Shown: in pieces, positions 43,084 through 51,807 of the stretch
Layout of the letters: the number at the start of each line of letters is the position of its first letter
How positions within the stretch are numbered: the first letter of the stretch is position 1
NCBI GenBank assembly: GCA_036496265.1
Contig: DASXLL010000026.1
Coordinates: 1 to 57,144, forward strand
Direction: 5' to 3'
Source: CAYLLN01 sp036496265
GTDB lineage: Bacteria > Planctomycetota > Planctomycetia > Pirellulales > Pirellulaceae
Length of the DNA stretch: 57,144 bases
The notes under the pieces: generated by a model
Databases searched by the model: none
What the model was told of the DNA's origin: nothing
What the model saw: the letters and a program-made list of their open reading frames with translations, nothing else
Made by a program: the position numbers and the translations under genes

Positions 43084-43215
43084 TCGCCATTTGGTCCTCC
43101 GGCATCGGCAAAGCTCGCTGGTCGCACCCCACGCAGACACCTATAATCCCCGCCCGGTTATGGACTTGCGGCCGACAGGAAGTCGCCGCGCCGTGAAACA
43201 GAATCGTCGTTCAGC

Positions 43216-46200
43216 ATGTCGGGACAAGGACGTCCACGCGATCGCCTTTTTCGCGCGCTTGCCACAGCGCTCGCGCGATGGATGTTCGTCATTGCGTTAG
43301 CGGCAACGGCGATCTCACATAAGTCAGCCGTCGCGGCCGAGCCGATCGATGTCCGGATTCGTATCGCCTGGGGCGGTGGCGAAGCTCGCTCGTGGCAGGG
43401 AACGATTCAGCTCAGCGAAGGCACACTGTCCGAAGTTCAGCCGCTAGGTCTGGAAGTGGACGAACCGGGCTCGATGCTGCTGATCGATGACAAAACACTG
43501 CATGTTTTTCCACGCACACCGCGGAGCTATGACGGCCTCGATCTGCGTGTGCAAGCGCCGCAGGAAGCCAAGCTGCTCCTGCAGCTCGATGCGGACGCCA
43601 CCGCTCGCCAGCCTCCGATCGAATTCCCGCTGCTTCGCGTTATCAAAGAGCTGGCGCGGCATGACCTCGACGATCGCAACAACCGCCTGTTGGCCCAGCG
43701 ATCGCCCGGCGATGCCCTGCGTGTTTCGTTTGCTCGACCAACGCTAATCTTCACGACGGGAGAAAAGTTCGAGCTCGACGTTCAGCCGCAGCGAGTGGAA
43801 CTGACCGCGAATGCGACGTATGTCGTGTCGGCGACGCTCGGTCCGGCTCGCACGGACGAAAACACATGGTCGGAGGAAAAGGAACTTCGGGCCGATGGGA
43901 ATGGCGCTGCGAAGCCGCTCGCCTTGGTTGTTCCGCTGCCGGAGCAAGAGGGTGTTTACGACCTGCGGCTGGCGCTGCATGCCAAGCGCTTGACGCCAAA
44001 TCTTTTGCGTGGCAAGCCGATCGCCTCGCGAAAGATTCAACTGGTTGTCACGGCACCGGTAAAGACCGCGCAGCCGCCGCCGGCCGCCTGGCAAAACGTG
44101 CTGGAGTTCGACCCGGCGAGTCCGAAGTGGTGGGAACAAGTCGCACGGTTGCCGGCCTGGACGCGGCTGCCGATGACGCCGCGGCCGATTGAAAATCGGC
44201 CCGCCGGAATTCGCGCCCATCAAGGCCGCAATTGGGTCGAGCTCGCGCCGCGAGCCTGGCAGGCCTATCCGCTTTCGACGCCCGGGATCGCCGGGCCGCA
44301 CATGATTGAAATCGAATATCCGAGCGACCTGGAGCAGACGCTGGCGATCAGCATCGTCGAGCCGAATGCCGAAGGGCGCGTCGGTCCGATCGGGCTTGAT
44401 TCGGGTATCGACGTTTCGCCCCCGGCCGCGGGGCATCAGCCCGGCGTGCGACGCCATGAATTGATCGTCTATCCGCAGACGAAGACACCCTATTTGCTTT
44501 TGGTCAATCGTCGCGACGATGCGACAGCCGTGCTAGGAAAAATCACGATCAAGACTGGACCGAATAGTTTGCCGCCGCTGCTAATTCCGTCGATGCCTTT
44601 CGCGACACGGCAACTGGCGGCGTATTACGATAAGCCGCTGATCGCGGAAAATTTTTCTGCGCCAGAGGCCCTCGATCCCACGACGCATCGCAGCTTCGAC
44701 GATTGGGTGACGTTTGGCGCAGCCTCGGAGCGTCTGCTCGAAACGCTGCAGCATGGCGGCTACAACGCGGTAATGTTGACGGCGGCGTGCGACGGCAGCG
44801 CCATTTATCCCAGCGAATTGCTGCAGCCGTCTCCCAAATATGATTCGGGAATTTTCTTTGAGAGCGGGCAAGATGCAGTGCGAAAGGATGTGCTGGAGCT
44901 GTTGTTTCGATTGTGCGATCGCAACGGGATCGTGCTGATTCCCGGCGTGCAATTCGCTGGGCCGCTGCCGGAGTTGGAAACGGTGCGTCAAACGGCCGCC
45001 GCGTCGGAAGTGACGGGTTTGGAGCCCATTGGACCGGACGGACGCAGTTGGATTGGCCGCGGCGGTGGCCGCGGCGGAGCGGGTGTCTATTACAACCCGC
45101 TCGATGAGCGCGTGCAGCGGGCGATGGTTGCGGTGGTTGGCGAGCTGGCCGAGCGGTATGGCCATCATGCCAGCTTTGGCGGCGTGGCGGTGCATTTGAA
45201 CGCCGAAACCTATGCCCTGCTGCCCGATGAAACGTGCAGCTTGGATGAAGTGACGTTTACGCGGTTTTTGGCTGAAACGAACAAACACCTTCCGCCACCG
45301 GGCCCGAATGCGATCGCCGCTCGCTGGGATTTCGTTCGCCGCGAGGCCGCCCAACCATGGCTCGATTGGCGGGCGGAGAAAATGACGACGCTGTATCGGC
45401 AGATGCGCAACGCGATCGTTCACAAGCGGGAGGGCGCGAAGCTGTATTTAACGACAGCCAATTTGCTCGGGACGAAGCAGCTTCAATCGGTGCTGAAGCC
45501 CGAATTGCCGACGCGCGACAGCGCGGTTGAGCTGTTGCCGCTCTTGGGGTTGTATTTGAATCGGCTGACGGACGCTGATATTGTCGTGCCCCGGCCGCAG
45601 CGAATTACAACCATGATCTCGCCCACCGATCACGATCAGGACCGGCACTGGAATCGGACTTCCGCGCTGGACCGATTGTTCTTGCCGGCCGCTCATCGCA
45701 CCAGCCTGGATTATCTCGTCCCTGCCCCGCTGGCGCTCGCCGATTTTGACGCCGCCAGCCCCTTCGGACCGGACAAAACTAGAACGCTATTGATCTCGCA
45801 CGTGCTGCCGGCTGATGCGGCCTATCGCGAGCGCTTTGTGGAAAGTATTGCCCGCCTGGATACGGCAACGATGATCGACGGCAGCTGGATGATGCCGATC
45901 GGGCAGCAAGCGGCGCTGGCGCCGTTCGTCAAAACCTATCGCCGGTTGCCGGCCGAGCCGTTCGAGGGAATTTCGGCGAGTGGCCAGCCGCTGGAGCGTT
46001 CGGTCGCGCCACAAGACCTGGTCGTGCGGACGCTGAACAAACAAGAGAAGACGTATTTCTATGTGGTGAATCCGACGCCGTGGCCGGTGACGGCTTCGAT
46101 TCAATTTTCAGCACCAGGGCCGCTGCGAATCATGCCGTATTGCGAGGACCGTCAGTCGAAAACGAAGCCCAGTGGCAGCGAGTTGGAGTGGACCGTGAGC

Positions 46201-47160
46201 CTGGAGCCGTTTGACCTGATCGGCGGTGAATTGGCGAGCGGCCAGGCCAAAGTGACCAAATGGAATGTGACTCGGCCGCCGGAAGCAGCAACGACGATCG
46301 GCGACCAAAGTCGCGAGATTTCGCGCCGCGCGAATTTTCTGCGGCAGAATCCGCGCCTGGTGACGCTATTCAACCCGTCGTTTGAGATTAAGGCGGCCGA
46401 TGGTTCGCCCGCGGGCTGGCAATATGCCCGGGCTCAGGGAATCGATGTCAAGGTCGAGACGCGGACGGCAAGTGGCGCAGCCGATTCGCTCCATCTGGAA
46501 AAACGCGCCGCGAATGTCCCGCTGTGGGTTCGCAGCAGTCCGATTCACGTGCCCACGACCGGCCGAATTCAGATGACGGCGCGGATTCGCCTTCCGGAGG
46601 GAGCGCCGCAGCCGCAACTTCGGCTGGCGGTCGAAGGGAAGCTGGATGGGCAGGTTTATTACCGACGGGCGAATGTCGGCCTTGCCGACGCGGGCGGGCC
46701 GGCTGCGACTCCGCTGGTTGCGGGCCAGTGGAGCACGCAATCGATAACGCTGACTGATCTACCGACGGCGGGACTGACGGACTTATGCGTTGGATTCGAT
46801 TTGATGAGCGACGGCAAAGTCTGGATCGATGACGTGCAGGTGCAGGATTTGTGGCTCGACGACGCAACGGAATACAAGGAGCTGATCAAAAGCGCGACGA
46901 CGGCGGAGTTGCAGGCGCAAGCGGGGCGGCTGAATGAAGCGCGGATGTTTGTGGAAGATTATTGGCCGAGCTTTTTGCGGCGGAATGTGCAATTGCCGGA
47001 AGGTAAGGAAGCGCTGCCAAGCTCGGCGGGGGCGAAAAACTCGCGCAAGCCGCGGGGAATTGGTCTGCCGAATTTGATTCCTGAAAAAGAGCGGCCGGCG
47101 CAGTCGGCGGAACGAACGACCGAGCGGAATCGCTGGTGGCCGACGTGGCCGTGGAAGTAA
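43216..47160 (+). CDS. Very large exported protein with TIM-barrel-like and C-terminal binding domains
   Basis: A 1314-aa protein with a signal peptide about residues 20-42 (WMFVIALAATAISHKSAVAA). The first 400 residues look like beta-rich domains. The middle (about 460-790) resembles a family-10-like glycosidase barrel: GGYNAVMLTAACDGSAIYPS, DRNGIVLIPGVQFAG and FGGVAVHLNAETYALLPD fit successive strands and loops. Near 1065 NPSFEIKAADGSPAGWQYA opens a jelly-roll carbohydrate-binding-type domain. The C-terminal tail is helical and charged. I recognise it as a planctomycete-type conserved secreted protein; catalytic activity is not proven. It is in the same direction as the pseudo-sulfatase upstream. 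Confidence 0.7.
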   Translation: MSGQGRPRDRLFRALATALARWMFVIALAATAISHKSAVAAEPIDVRIRIAWGGGEARSWQGTIQLSEGTLSEVQPLGLEVDEPGSMLLIDDKTLHVFPRTPRSYDGLDLRVQAPQEAKLLLQLDADATARQPPIEFPLLRVIKELARHDLDDRNNRLLAQRSPGDALRVSFARPTLIFTTGEKFELDVQPQRVELTANATYVVSATLGPARTDENTWSEEKELRADGNGAAKPLALVVPLPEQEGVYDLRLALHAKRLTPNLLRGKPIASRKIQLVVTAPVKTAQPPPAAWQNVLEFDPASPKWWEQVARLPAWTRLPMTPRPIENRPAGIRAHQGRNWVELAPRAWQAYPLSTPGIAGPHMIEIEYPSDLEQTLAISIVEPNAEGRVGPIGLDSGIDVSPPAAGHQPGVRRHELIVYPQTKTPYLLLVNRRDDATAVLGKITIKTGPNSLPPLLIPSMPFATRQLAAYYDKPLIAENFSAPEALDPTTHRSFDDWVTFGAASERLLETLQHGGYNAVMLTAACDGSAIYPSELLQPSPKYDSGIFFESGQDAVRKDVLELLFRLCDRNGIVLIPGVQFAGPLPELETVRQTAAASEVTGLEPIGPDGRSWIGRGGGRGGAGVYYNPLDERVQRAMVAVVGELAERYGHHASFGGVAVHLNAETYALLPDETCSLDEVTFTRFLAETNKHLPPPGPNAIAARWDFVRREAAQPWLDWRAEKMTTLYRQMRNAIVHKREGAKLYLTTANLLGTKQLQSVLKPELPTRDSAVELLPLLGLYLNRLTDADIVVPRPQRITTMISPTDHDQDRHWNRTSALDRLFLPAAHRTSLDYLVPAPLALADFDAASPFGPDKTRTLLISHVLPADAAYRERFVESIARLDTATMIDGSWMMPIGQQAALAPFVKTYRRLPAEPFEGISASGQPLERSVAPQDLVVRTLNKQEKTYFYVVNPTPWPVTASIQFSAPGPLRIMPYCEDRQSKTKPSGSELEWTVSLEPFDLIGGELASGQAKVTKWNVTRPPEAATTIGDQSREISRRANFLRQNPRLVTLFNPSFEIKAADGSPAGWQYARAQGIDVKVETRTASGAADSLHLEKRAANVPLWVRSSPIHVPTTGRIQMTARIRLPEGAPQPQLRLAVEGKLDGQVYYRRANVGLADAGGPAATPLVAGQWSTQSITLTDLPTAGLTDLCVGFDLMSDGKVWIDDVQVQDLWLDDATEYKELIKSATTAELQAQAGRLNEARMFVEDYWPSFLRRNVQLPEGKEALPSSAGAKNSRKPRGIGLPNLIPEKERPAQSAERTTERNRWWPTWPWK

Positions 47161-47165
47161 ACAAA

Positions 47166-47260
47166 ATGATGAATTCTGAAGTATGAAGTATGAATGATGA
47201 ATGATGGACGGCGCGCGGCACGCACAACTCATTACATCATTCATAATTCAGCATTCATCT
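47166..47260 (+). repeat. Heptameric tandem-repeat hairpin
   Basis: The left arm consists of TGAAGTA, TGAAGTA, TGAATGA, TGAATGA units (47175-47206) after GATGAATT. The right arm, CATCATTCATAATTCAGCAT and TCATC, is nearly its reverse complement. It sits between the 1314-aa gene and the next gene. Confidence 0.75.
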
Positions 47261-47308
47261 TTTGCCGCCCAAGTGGCAGTTTCGTCGCTGTGACATTAAT
47301 ATCAGGCG

Positions 47309-48229
47309 ATGAGCACTTCTTTACATCGTCTGGCATTGTTGCCGGCGCTTTTGCTTTTCGTTTCGGTCGCCGCCGCTGAGGAGTATCAGCCGGGACAGAC
47401 GTATTTCGGTCGGAACAAGTACATCGAGTATCTGGCGGGCGATTTGCCGCTGATTTTTTCCGCGCCGCACGGCGGGCGAGAAAAACCCGATGAACTTCCG
47501 GATCGCGAGATGGGCACGTTTGCGTTCGATACCAACACGCAGGAACTGGCGCGGGCGGTGGCGGACGAATTGCATCGGCGCACGGGGCATTGGCCGCATT
47601 TGATTATTTGCCGCGTGACGCGAAAAAAAATCGACTGCAACCGCGAGATTAAAGAAGGGGCGGCGGGAAATCCACTGACGGAACAGACTTGGAAGGAGTT
47701 TCAGGCCTATCTCGATGCGGCTCAGGAGGCGGTCGTTAAGAAGCATGGCCGCGGGTTTTATATCGATCTGCACGGACATGGCCACGAGAACCAGCGGCTG
47801 GAACTGGGATATTTGCATAGCGCGGACCAGCTTGAGCTATCGGATACGGACATCAGCAAGGCACCGTATCCGGTGGAGAGCAGCCTCAAGGCGATTGCGG
47901 CGCGAGAGACGACGCCGTATGCCGATTTGCTGCGCGGGCAGCATAGTTTTGGGGCGTTGATGGAGGCCCGTGGCTTTCCGTCTTCGCCGAGTCCGAGCAA
48001 TCCGCATCCGAAGGCCCCATATTTTCGCGGTGGATATAACACGAGTCGGCACGGCCGCGATGCGGCGCCGCTGGCCGGTTTGCAGATTGAGTCGCACTCA
48101 AAAGGCGTTCGCGATACGCCCGAGTCGCGGAAGAAATTTGCCGATGCGATCGCGGGGACGCTCGATGAGTATTTGAAATTCCACCTGGATATGCCGGTGA
48201 CGGGCAAGTTGACGGCGAAGGCAAAGTAG
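47309..48229 (+). CDS. Exported N-formylglutamate amidohydrolase-like protein
   Basis: A 306-aa protein of the HutG/N-formylglutamate amidohydrolase superfamily. It has a signal peptide (PALLLFVSVAAA). Motifs are FSAPHGGREKPDELPDRE (about 48-65), DLHGHGHENQRLELGY (about 152-167) and IESHSKGVRDTPESR (about 267-281), placing zinc-binding histidines in the usual order. The family removes formyl groups or hydrolyses related amides, and periplasmic planctomycete members have no assigned substrate. There are no histidine-utilisation genes nearby. A GTAG-class long palindrome follows the gene. Confidence 0.85.
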   Translation: MSTSLHRLALLPALLLFVSVAAAEEYQPGQTYFGRNKYIEYLAGDLPLIFSAPHGGREKPDELPDREMGTFAFDTNTQELARAVADELHRRTGHWPHLIICRVTRKKIDCNREIKEGAAGNPLTEQTWKEFQAYLDAAQEAVVKKHGRGFYIDLHGHGHENQRLELGYLHSADQLELSDTDISKAPYPVESSLKAIAARETTPYADLLRGQHSFGALMEARGFPSSPSPSNPHPKAPYFRGGYNTSRHGRDAAPLAGLQIESHSKGVRDTPESRKKFADAIAGTLDEYLKFHLDMPVTGKLTAKAK

Positions 48230-48253
48230 TAGCTCGGTGCTACAATCGAACGA

Positions 48254-48328
48254 CCTCGTTTAACGCTTAGCCGAAGGCGTAGGTGCCCGGCGATCCGTGG
48301 CGGTCGCCTATGGCTCCCCGTTAAACGA
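48254..48328 (+). repeat. 75-bp palindromic repeat upstream of bioB
   Basis: CCTCGTTTAACG and CGTTAAACGA form the ends, with GCCGAAGGCGTAGG and CGCCTATGGCTCC as the inner arms. It matches the element at 54161-54233 end to end with scattered differences. Confidence 0.8.
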
Positions 48329-48357
48329 CTACCTGGTAGGACGTGAGGTAATAACGA

Positions 48358-49395
48358 ATGCCTGCAGTGATGGAAGAATCGGTTAGCGAAATCACACCTG
48401 CCGATTGGTCTGCATTGGCCGAGCAGGTGCTGAATGGCTATTCGCTAACGGCTGACGAAGCCTTGTCGATCTTGCGGGCAGATGACAATGAGTTGCTCGA
48501 CCTCCTGGCGGCGGCGTTCAAGATTCGGCGGCGATGGTTTGGGAAGACGGTGCAGCTTTACTTCTTGATGAACGCCAAGAGCGGGCTGTGTCCGGAAGAT
48601 TGTCACTATTGCTCGCAGTCGAAAGATTCGACGGCGGAGATTTCGAAATACAACATCTTGAGTCGAGAGAAGCTTCTCGATGGGGCTCGCCTCGCGGCGG
48701 AGCGGGGGAGCAAGACGTATTGCATCGTGATTTCGGCGCGGGGACCGAGCGAGCGGGAGATTCAGGCGGTGGAGAAGATCGTGCCGGAGATTAAGGCGCG
48801 GCACGATTTGGAAGTGTGTGCGTGCTTGGGTTTGCTGACGGCCGATCAGGCGCAGCGATTGGCGGCGTGCGGCGTGGATAAGGTGAACCATAATCTCAAT
48901 ACCAGTCGCGAGTTCTACGAGCAGATTTGCACGACGCACACGTATCAGGACCGGGTCGATACCTTGTCAGCGGTACGGGCGGCAGGGTTGCAACTTTGCA
49001 GTGGCGGGATCATTGGGATGGGTGAGCGGGATGAAGATGTCGTGCAAATGGCGATGTCGCTGCGGGAACTGAACGTGGAGTCGATTCCGCTGAATTTCTT
49101 GATCGATATTGAGGGGACGCCGCTGGCTCATTCGCAGCGGCTGACGCCGCGATATTGTCTGAAGGCGCTGGCGATGTTTCGGTTTGTGAATCCGCGGAGC
49201 GAGTTGAGGATCGCGGGTGGGCGGGAGTTGCATCTGGGTAGCTTGCAGGCGCTTGGTCTATACGCCGCGAATTCAATTTTTGTCGGCGACTATCTGACGA
49301 CAAAAGGTCAACCCGCCGAGGCCGACTACAGGATGATCGAAGAAATGGGCTTCACCGTCACCCGCCACGAAGAAGTGCCAGCGGGGCACTCCTGA
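48358..49395 (+). CDS. bioB: Biotin synthase
   Basis: A 345-aa radical SAM enzyme inserting sulfur into dethiobiotin. The SAM cluster is C78-PED-C82-HY-C85 (family CxxxCxxC), and the [2Fe-2S] ligands are in the expected segments (ACLGLLTADQ, CSGGIIGMGE). KVNHNLNTSREFYEQI, PLNFLIDIEGTPL and GGRELHLGSLQALGLYAANSIFVGDYLTT are clear BioB motifs. The start at 48358 is supported by GAGGT eight bases upstream. No other biotin gene lies in the window, and the gene is preceded by a palindromic repeat. Confidence 0.97.
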   Translation: MPAVMEESVSEITPADWSALAEQVLNGYSLTADEALSILRADDNELLDLLAAAFKIRRRWFGKTVQLYFLMNAKSGLCPEDCHYCSQSKDSTAEISKYNILSREKLLDGARLAAERGSKTYCIVISARGPSEREIQAVEKIVPEIKARHDLEVCACLGLLTADQAQRLAACGVDKVNHNLNTSREFYEQICTTHTYQDRVDTLSAVRAAGLQLCSGGIIGMGERDEDVVQMAMSLRELNVESIPLNFLIDIEGTPLAHSQRLTPRYCLKALAMFRFVNPRSELRIAGGRELHLGSLQALGLYAANSIFVGDYLTTKGQPAEADYRMIEEMGFTVTRHEEVPAGHS

Positions 49396-49767
49396 CCGAG
49401 AATTCAGGGTTCAAAGTTCCAGGCTGGGAATTAGTCGGCCAGTTGGCCTGTCATTTGCACATGTACAAATGTTTCAAACGCACCTGCCATTCAGGCGCAC
49501 TCGCTCTTTCCTAATTCGGTTGCTCTCCAGACAGCCGCGGCTGCCTATCCAGCCGCTCACTTCACTGCGGTACGAAGCTCTTGGGGTTACGACACACAAG
49601 TCGCGCTAAAGTTGAGCGCACTGGCATTTCCACCCAAGTTCATAACTCAATTGCCCTCAACAATTTGCAACCCGTGCTAAAGCCCTCCGTAATGAAAAAA
49701 CTTCAAACTTTAGCGCGCAGGACGCTGGGACTTCAACAACGAATTGTACCTCGCTGACGCGTCGCGC
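49396..49767. other. Gap with two palindromes between bioB and deacetylase genes
   Basis: The 372-base gap includes CATTTGCACATGTACAAATG at 49452-49471, a 20-bp palindrome with one mismatched pair. It also has a 12-bp perfect inverted repeat, CGCGCTAAAGTT at 49602-49613 and AACTTTAGCGCG at 49706-49717. The two genes converge here, so these may be terminators or repeats. I see no gene. Confidence 0.5.
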
Positions 49768-51507
49768 TTAGGGTTGGAGGGGGGCGAGCATGTCGGCGAA
49801 GGGAAGCTTGAAGACCCAGTCAGGAAGTCGCCGCGTGTCTTCGTTTTGGAGCCAGAGGCAGTTGGAGTGGAAGAAGGCGCCGTTGTTGGTGCCGTCGGCG
49901 CGGACGAAGGGTGGGATGACGGGGGTTTTGGTTTCTTTGGCTGCGGCATCTTCCTGGCCGCGAATTACGTCGAAGACTTTGGTGGCCCAGCCTGCTTGCA
50001 TGTCTTTGAAGAGGTAGAGGCAGTAGCGATCATGGTTGGAGAAGAGGCAGTCGGCCTTACCGTCACCATTCACATCAACGAGTCGCAGAGCGTCGACCGG
50101 CGCTGTTGGGCCAACAGTAATTCCTTCCGGCAGGCCGAACACGGCGGGTTCTAGTCCGCCTTCCGCATTTCGGATCAGGATATCCGCTGGCGACGAATAG
50201 GTTCCAATCTCATCGATGCGTCCGTCTCCATTCAAGTCGTGACTTCGGTACTTTAGGCCGGGAGTTTCAACCGCGTCCTCGAAGTCTTGTAGGGGACTCC
50301 TGGCCATTGTGATCCACTCTCGCCGTTCTGGATCCCAATCTCGCCACGACACTGCGCAACGTAGTCCAAACTCAACGTCGAAAAAGCCGTCGGAATCAAC
50401 TCCTTCGCGATGTCCGTTATCGATGAGAATCGTTCCCTGCAGCGAGCCGTCTTCTTTGCGTAGTGGGATTGAAAGCAACAGGTTCTTATTGAGTCTTTCC
50501 GCACACTCACGGAACGTCAAAAACTTCACCTTCTTGCCGTGCTTGGTGACGGCGTGGTTGATGAGTTCGACGATTTGCTCGGGTTGGATCCAGCCGTGGG
50601 GATGGAAGACGAGGTTGAAGGTGCCTTGCTTGAGGACGCAGGCGTCGAGGGCGAGCTTCCAGTCGCGGAGGGTGTCGGGGTTGTTGGGTTTTTGGACGAA
50701 TTGGGCCGACCAATCGCTGGGCGTGACGCAGGGAAATTCCCAGCACATGCCGCCGACGATGTAGGGATAGGGATAATCCTCGATCGTGTTGACGAAGTTT
50801 TCAAATGGGACGTAGCGGCGGAAGCGCTCGGTGCCGTCGGGCAGTTCGGTGATTTCTTTCGGTAGCTCTTGGTCTTTATTGGTGATGATGTTGAAGACCG
50901 AGCTGTCGATCTGCAGGAAGTTGCCTTTCTCGGTGGTCTTATTAAAAATCTCGGCCCAGAAGCGGGGGCTGGGAGTGTTTTTGCTGTCGCAGCAGGGGAC
51001 GCGGAAGGCGACGGGCTTGCTATTGGGAATCTGGCTCATCAGATCGACGCACTTGTCGTAGGTTTCTTTCGCTTTGACGAGGCCGCCATCTTGCAGCAGC
51101 GGGCAGGGGTGGTCGTAGGTGTGGCATTCGATGGAGAGGCCTTCCTTTAGCCACGATTGCAACTGCGGATCTGCCGGGTCAACGCGGCAGGACATGATAG
51201 AGACGGGTGCGCGACCGTCGATTTGTTTCAGGCGGTCGAGAATCGGCCGCAAGTAAGCTTCGTATTTGGCCGAATCGCGCATGTCGTCGATCGCGAGCGT
51301 GACGATGCAATCGACGCCCTCTTCGCCGACCCACTGCGGCGTGATGAGCTTGGGGAAATCGCGATGCGGATAGTACGGATCGAGCGGGCCGTCGAGATAG
51401 GCGAGGCGGTTGCCGTCGGGCTTTTTGGTTTTTGATTCTTGAGCTGGTGAGAACTGGGGAGAGGCAGACAGAAAAATTAATAGACAGAAAAATAAGAGAT
51501 GTCGCAT
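49768..51507 (-). CDS. Exported polysaccharide deacetylase with FG-GAP C-terminal region
   Basis: A 579-aa protein with a signal peptide (LLFFCLLIFLSASPQFSPAQ). Residues about 60-370 form a NodB-like deacetylase domain: CIVTLAIDDMRDSAKYEAYL has the catalytic aspartates, and EGLSIECHTYDHPCPLL the metal histidines. The C-terminal part has FG-GAP/VCBS-like motifs (YRSHDLNGDGRIDEIG, RLVDVNGDGKADCLFSNHDRYCLYLF). Larger planctomycete relatives fuse similar segments to further C-terminal domains, and here the chain ends shortly after WLQNEDTRRLPDWV. A shorter architecture or a loss of the last domain are both possible. Confidence 0.85.
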   Translation of the reverse strand: MRHLLFFCLLIFLSASPQFSPAQESKTKKPDGNRLAYLDGPLDPYYPHRDFPKLITPQWVGEEGVDCIVTLAIDDMRDSAKYEAYLRPILDRLKQIDGRAPVSIMSCRVDPADPQLQSWLKEGLSIECHTYDHPCPLLQDGGLVKAKETYDKCVDLMSQIPNSKPVAFRVPCCDSKNTPSPRFWAEIFNKTTEKGNFLQIDSSVFNIITNKDQELPKEITELPDGTERFRRYVPFENFVNTIEDYPYPYIVGGMCWEFPCVTPSDWSAQFVQKPNNPDTLRDWKLALDACVLKQGTFNLVFHPHGWIQPEQIVELINHAVTKHGKKVKFLTFRECAERLNKNLLLSIPLRKEDGSLQGTILIDNGHREGVDSDGFFDVEFGLRCAVSWRDWDPERREWITMARSPLQDFEDAVETPGLKYRSHDLNGDGRIDEIGTYSSPADILIRNAEGGLEPAVFGLPEGITVGPTAPVDALRLVDVNGDGKADCLFSNHDRYCLYLFKDMQAGWATKVFDVIRGQEDAAAKETKTPVIPPFVRADGTNNGAFFHSNCLWLQNEDTRRLPDWVFKLPFADMLAPLQP

Positions 51508-51605
51508 GGCGGGGTCTCGCGATGTGGGGGCCGACCGTTATCGTAGCGGCGCGGGAGGGCGAGCGGCAAATCGCGGGCGGGATTGGTACTTCAAACTCTC
51601 TCGCA

Positions 51606-51708
51606 TTTAACGCAAAGGCGCAAAGAGTGCGCAAAGACCGCAAAGAGAATGACTGCTGTTGCAAAGTCCTTTGCGCTCTTTGCGAATCTTTGCGGTCTTT
51701 GCGTTAAA
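51606..51708 (+). repeat. Tandem-word inverted repeat upstream of the deacetylase
   Basis: TTTAACGCAAAG and GCAAAGACCGCAAAGAG on the left pair with CTTTGCGGTCTTTGCG and TTAAA on the right, with extra units (CGCAAAGA) in each arm. It occupies the 296-base gap between the deacetylase and GH57 genes, which otherwise contains only a GTAG palindrome. Confidence 0.75.
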
Positions 51709-51786
51709 ATCGAAAGACGTGGCAGTTCGATCGACACGAATTCCGGCAGTCAGGAAAACGCGCCAGGCATCCGTGAGAGTGAAGAT

Positions 51787-51807
51787 GGTGGGCACAGCCC
51801 ACCCTAC
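51787..51807 (-). repeat. GTAG-headed palindrome GTAGGGTGGGC-TGT-GCCCACC, copy 2
   Basis: Identical to the 21 bases at 12725-12745, in opposite orientation. It abuts the stop end of the GH57 gene. Confidence 0.85.
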
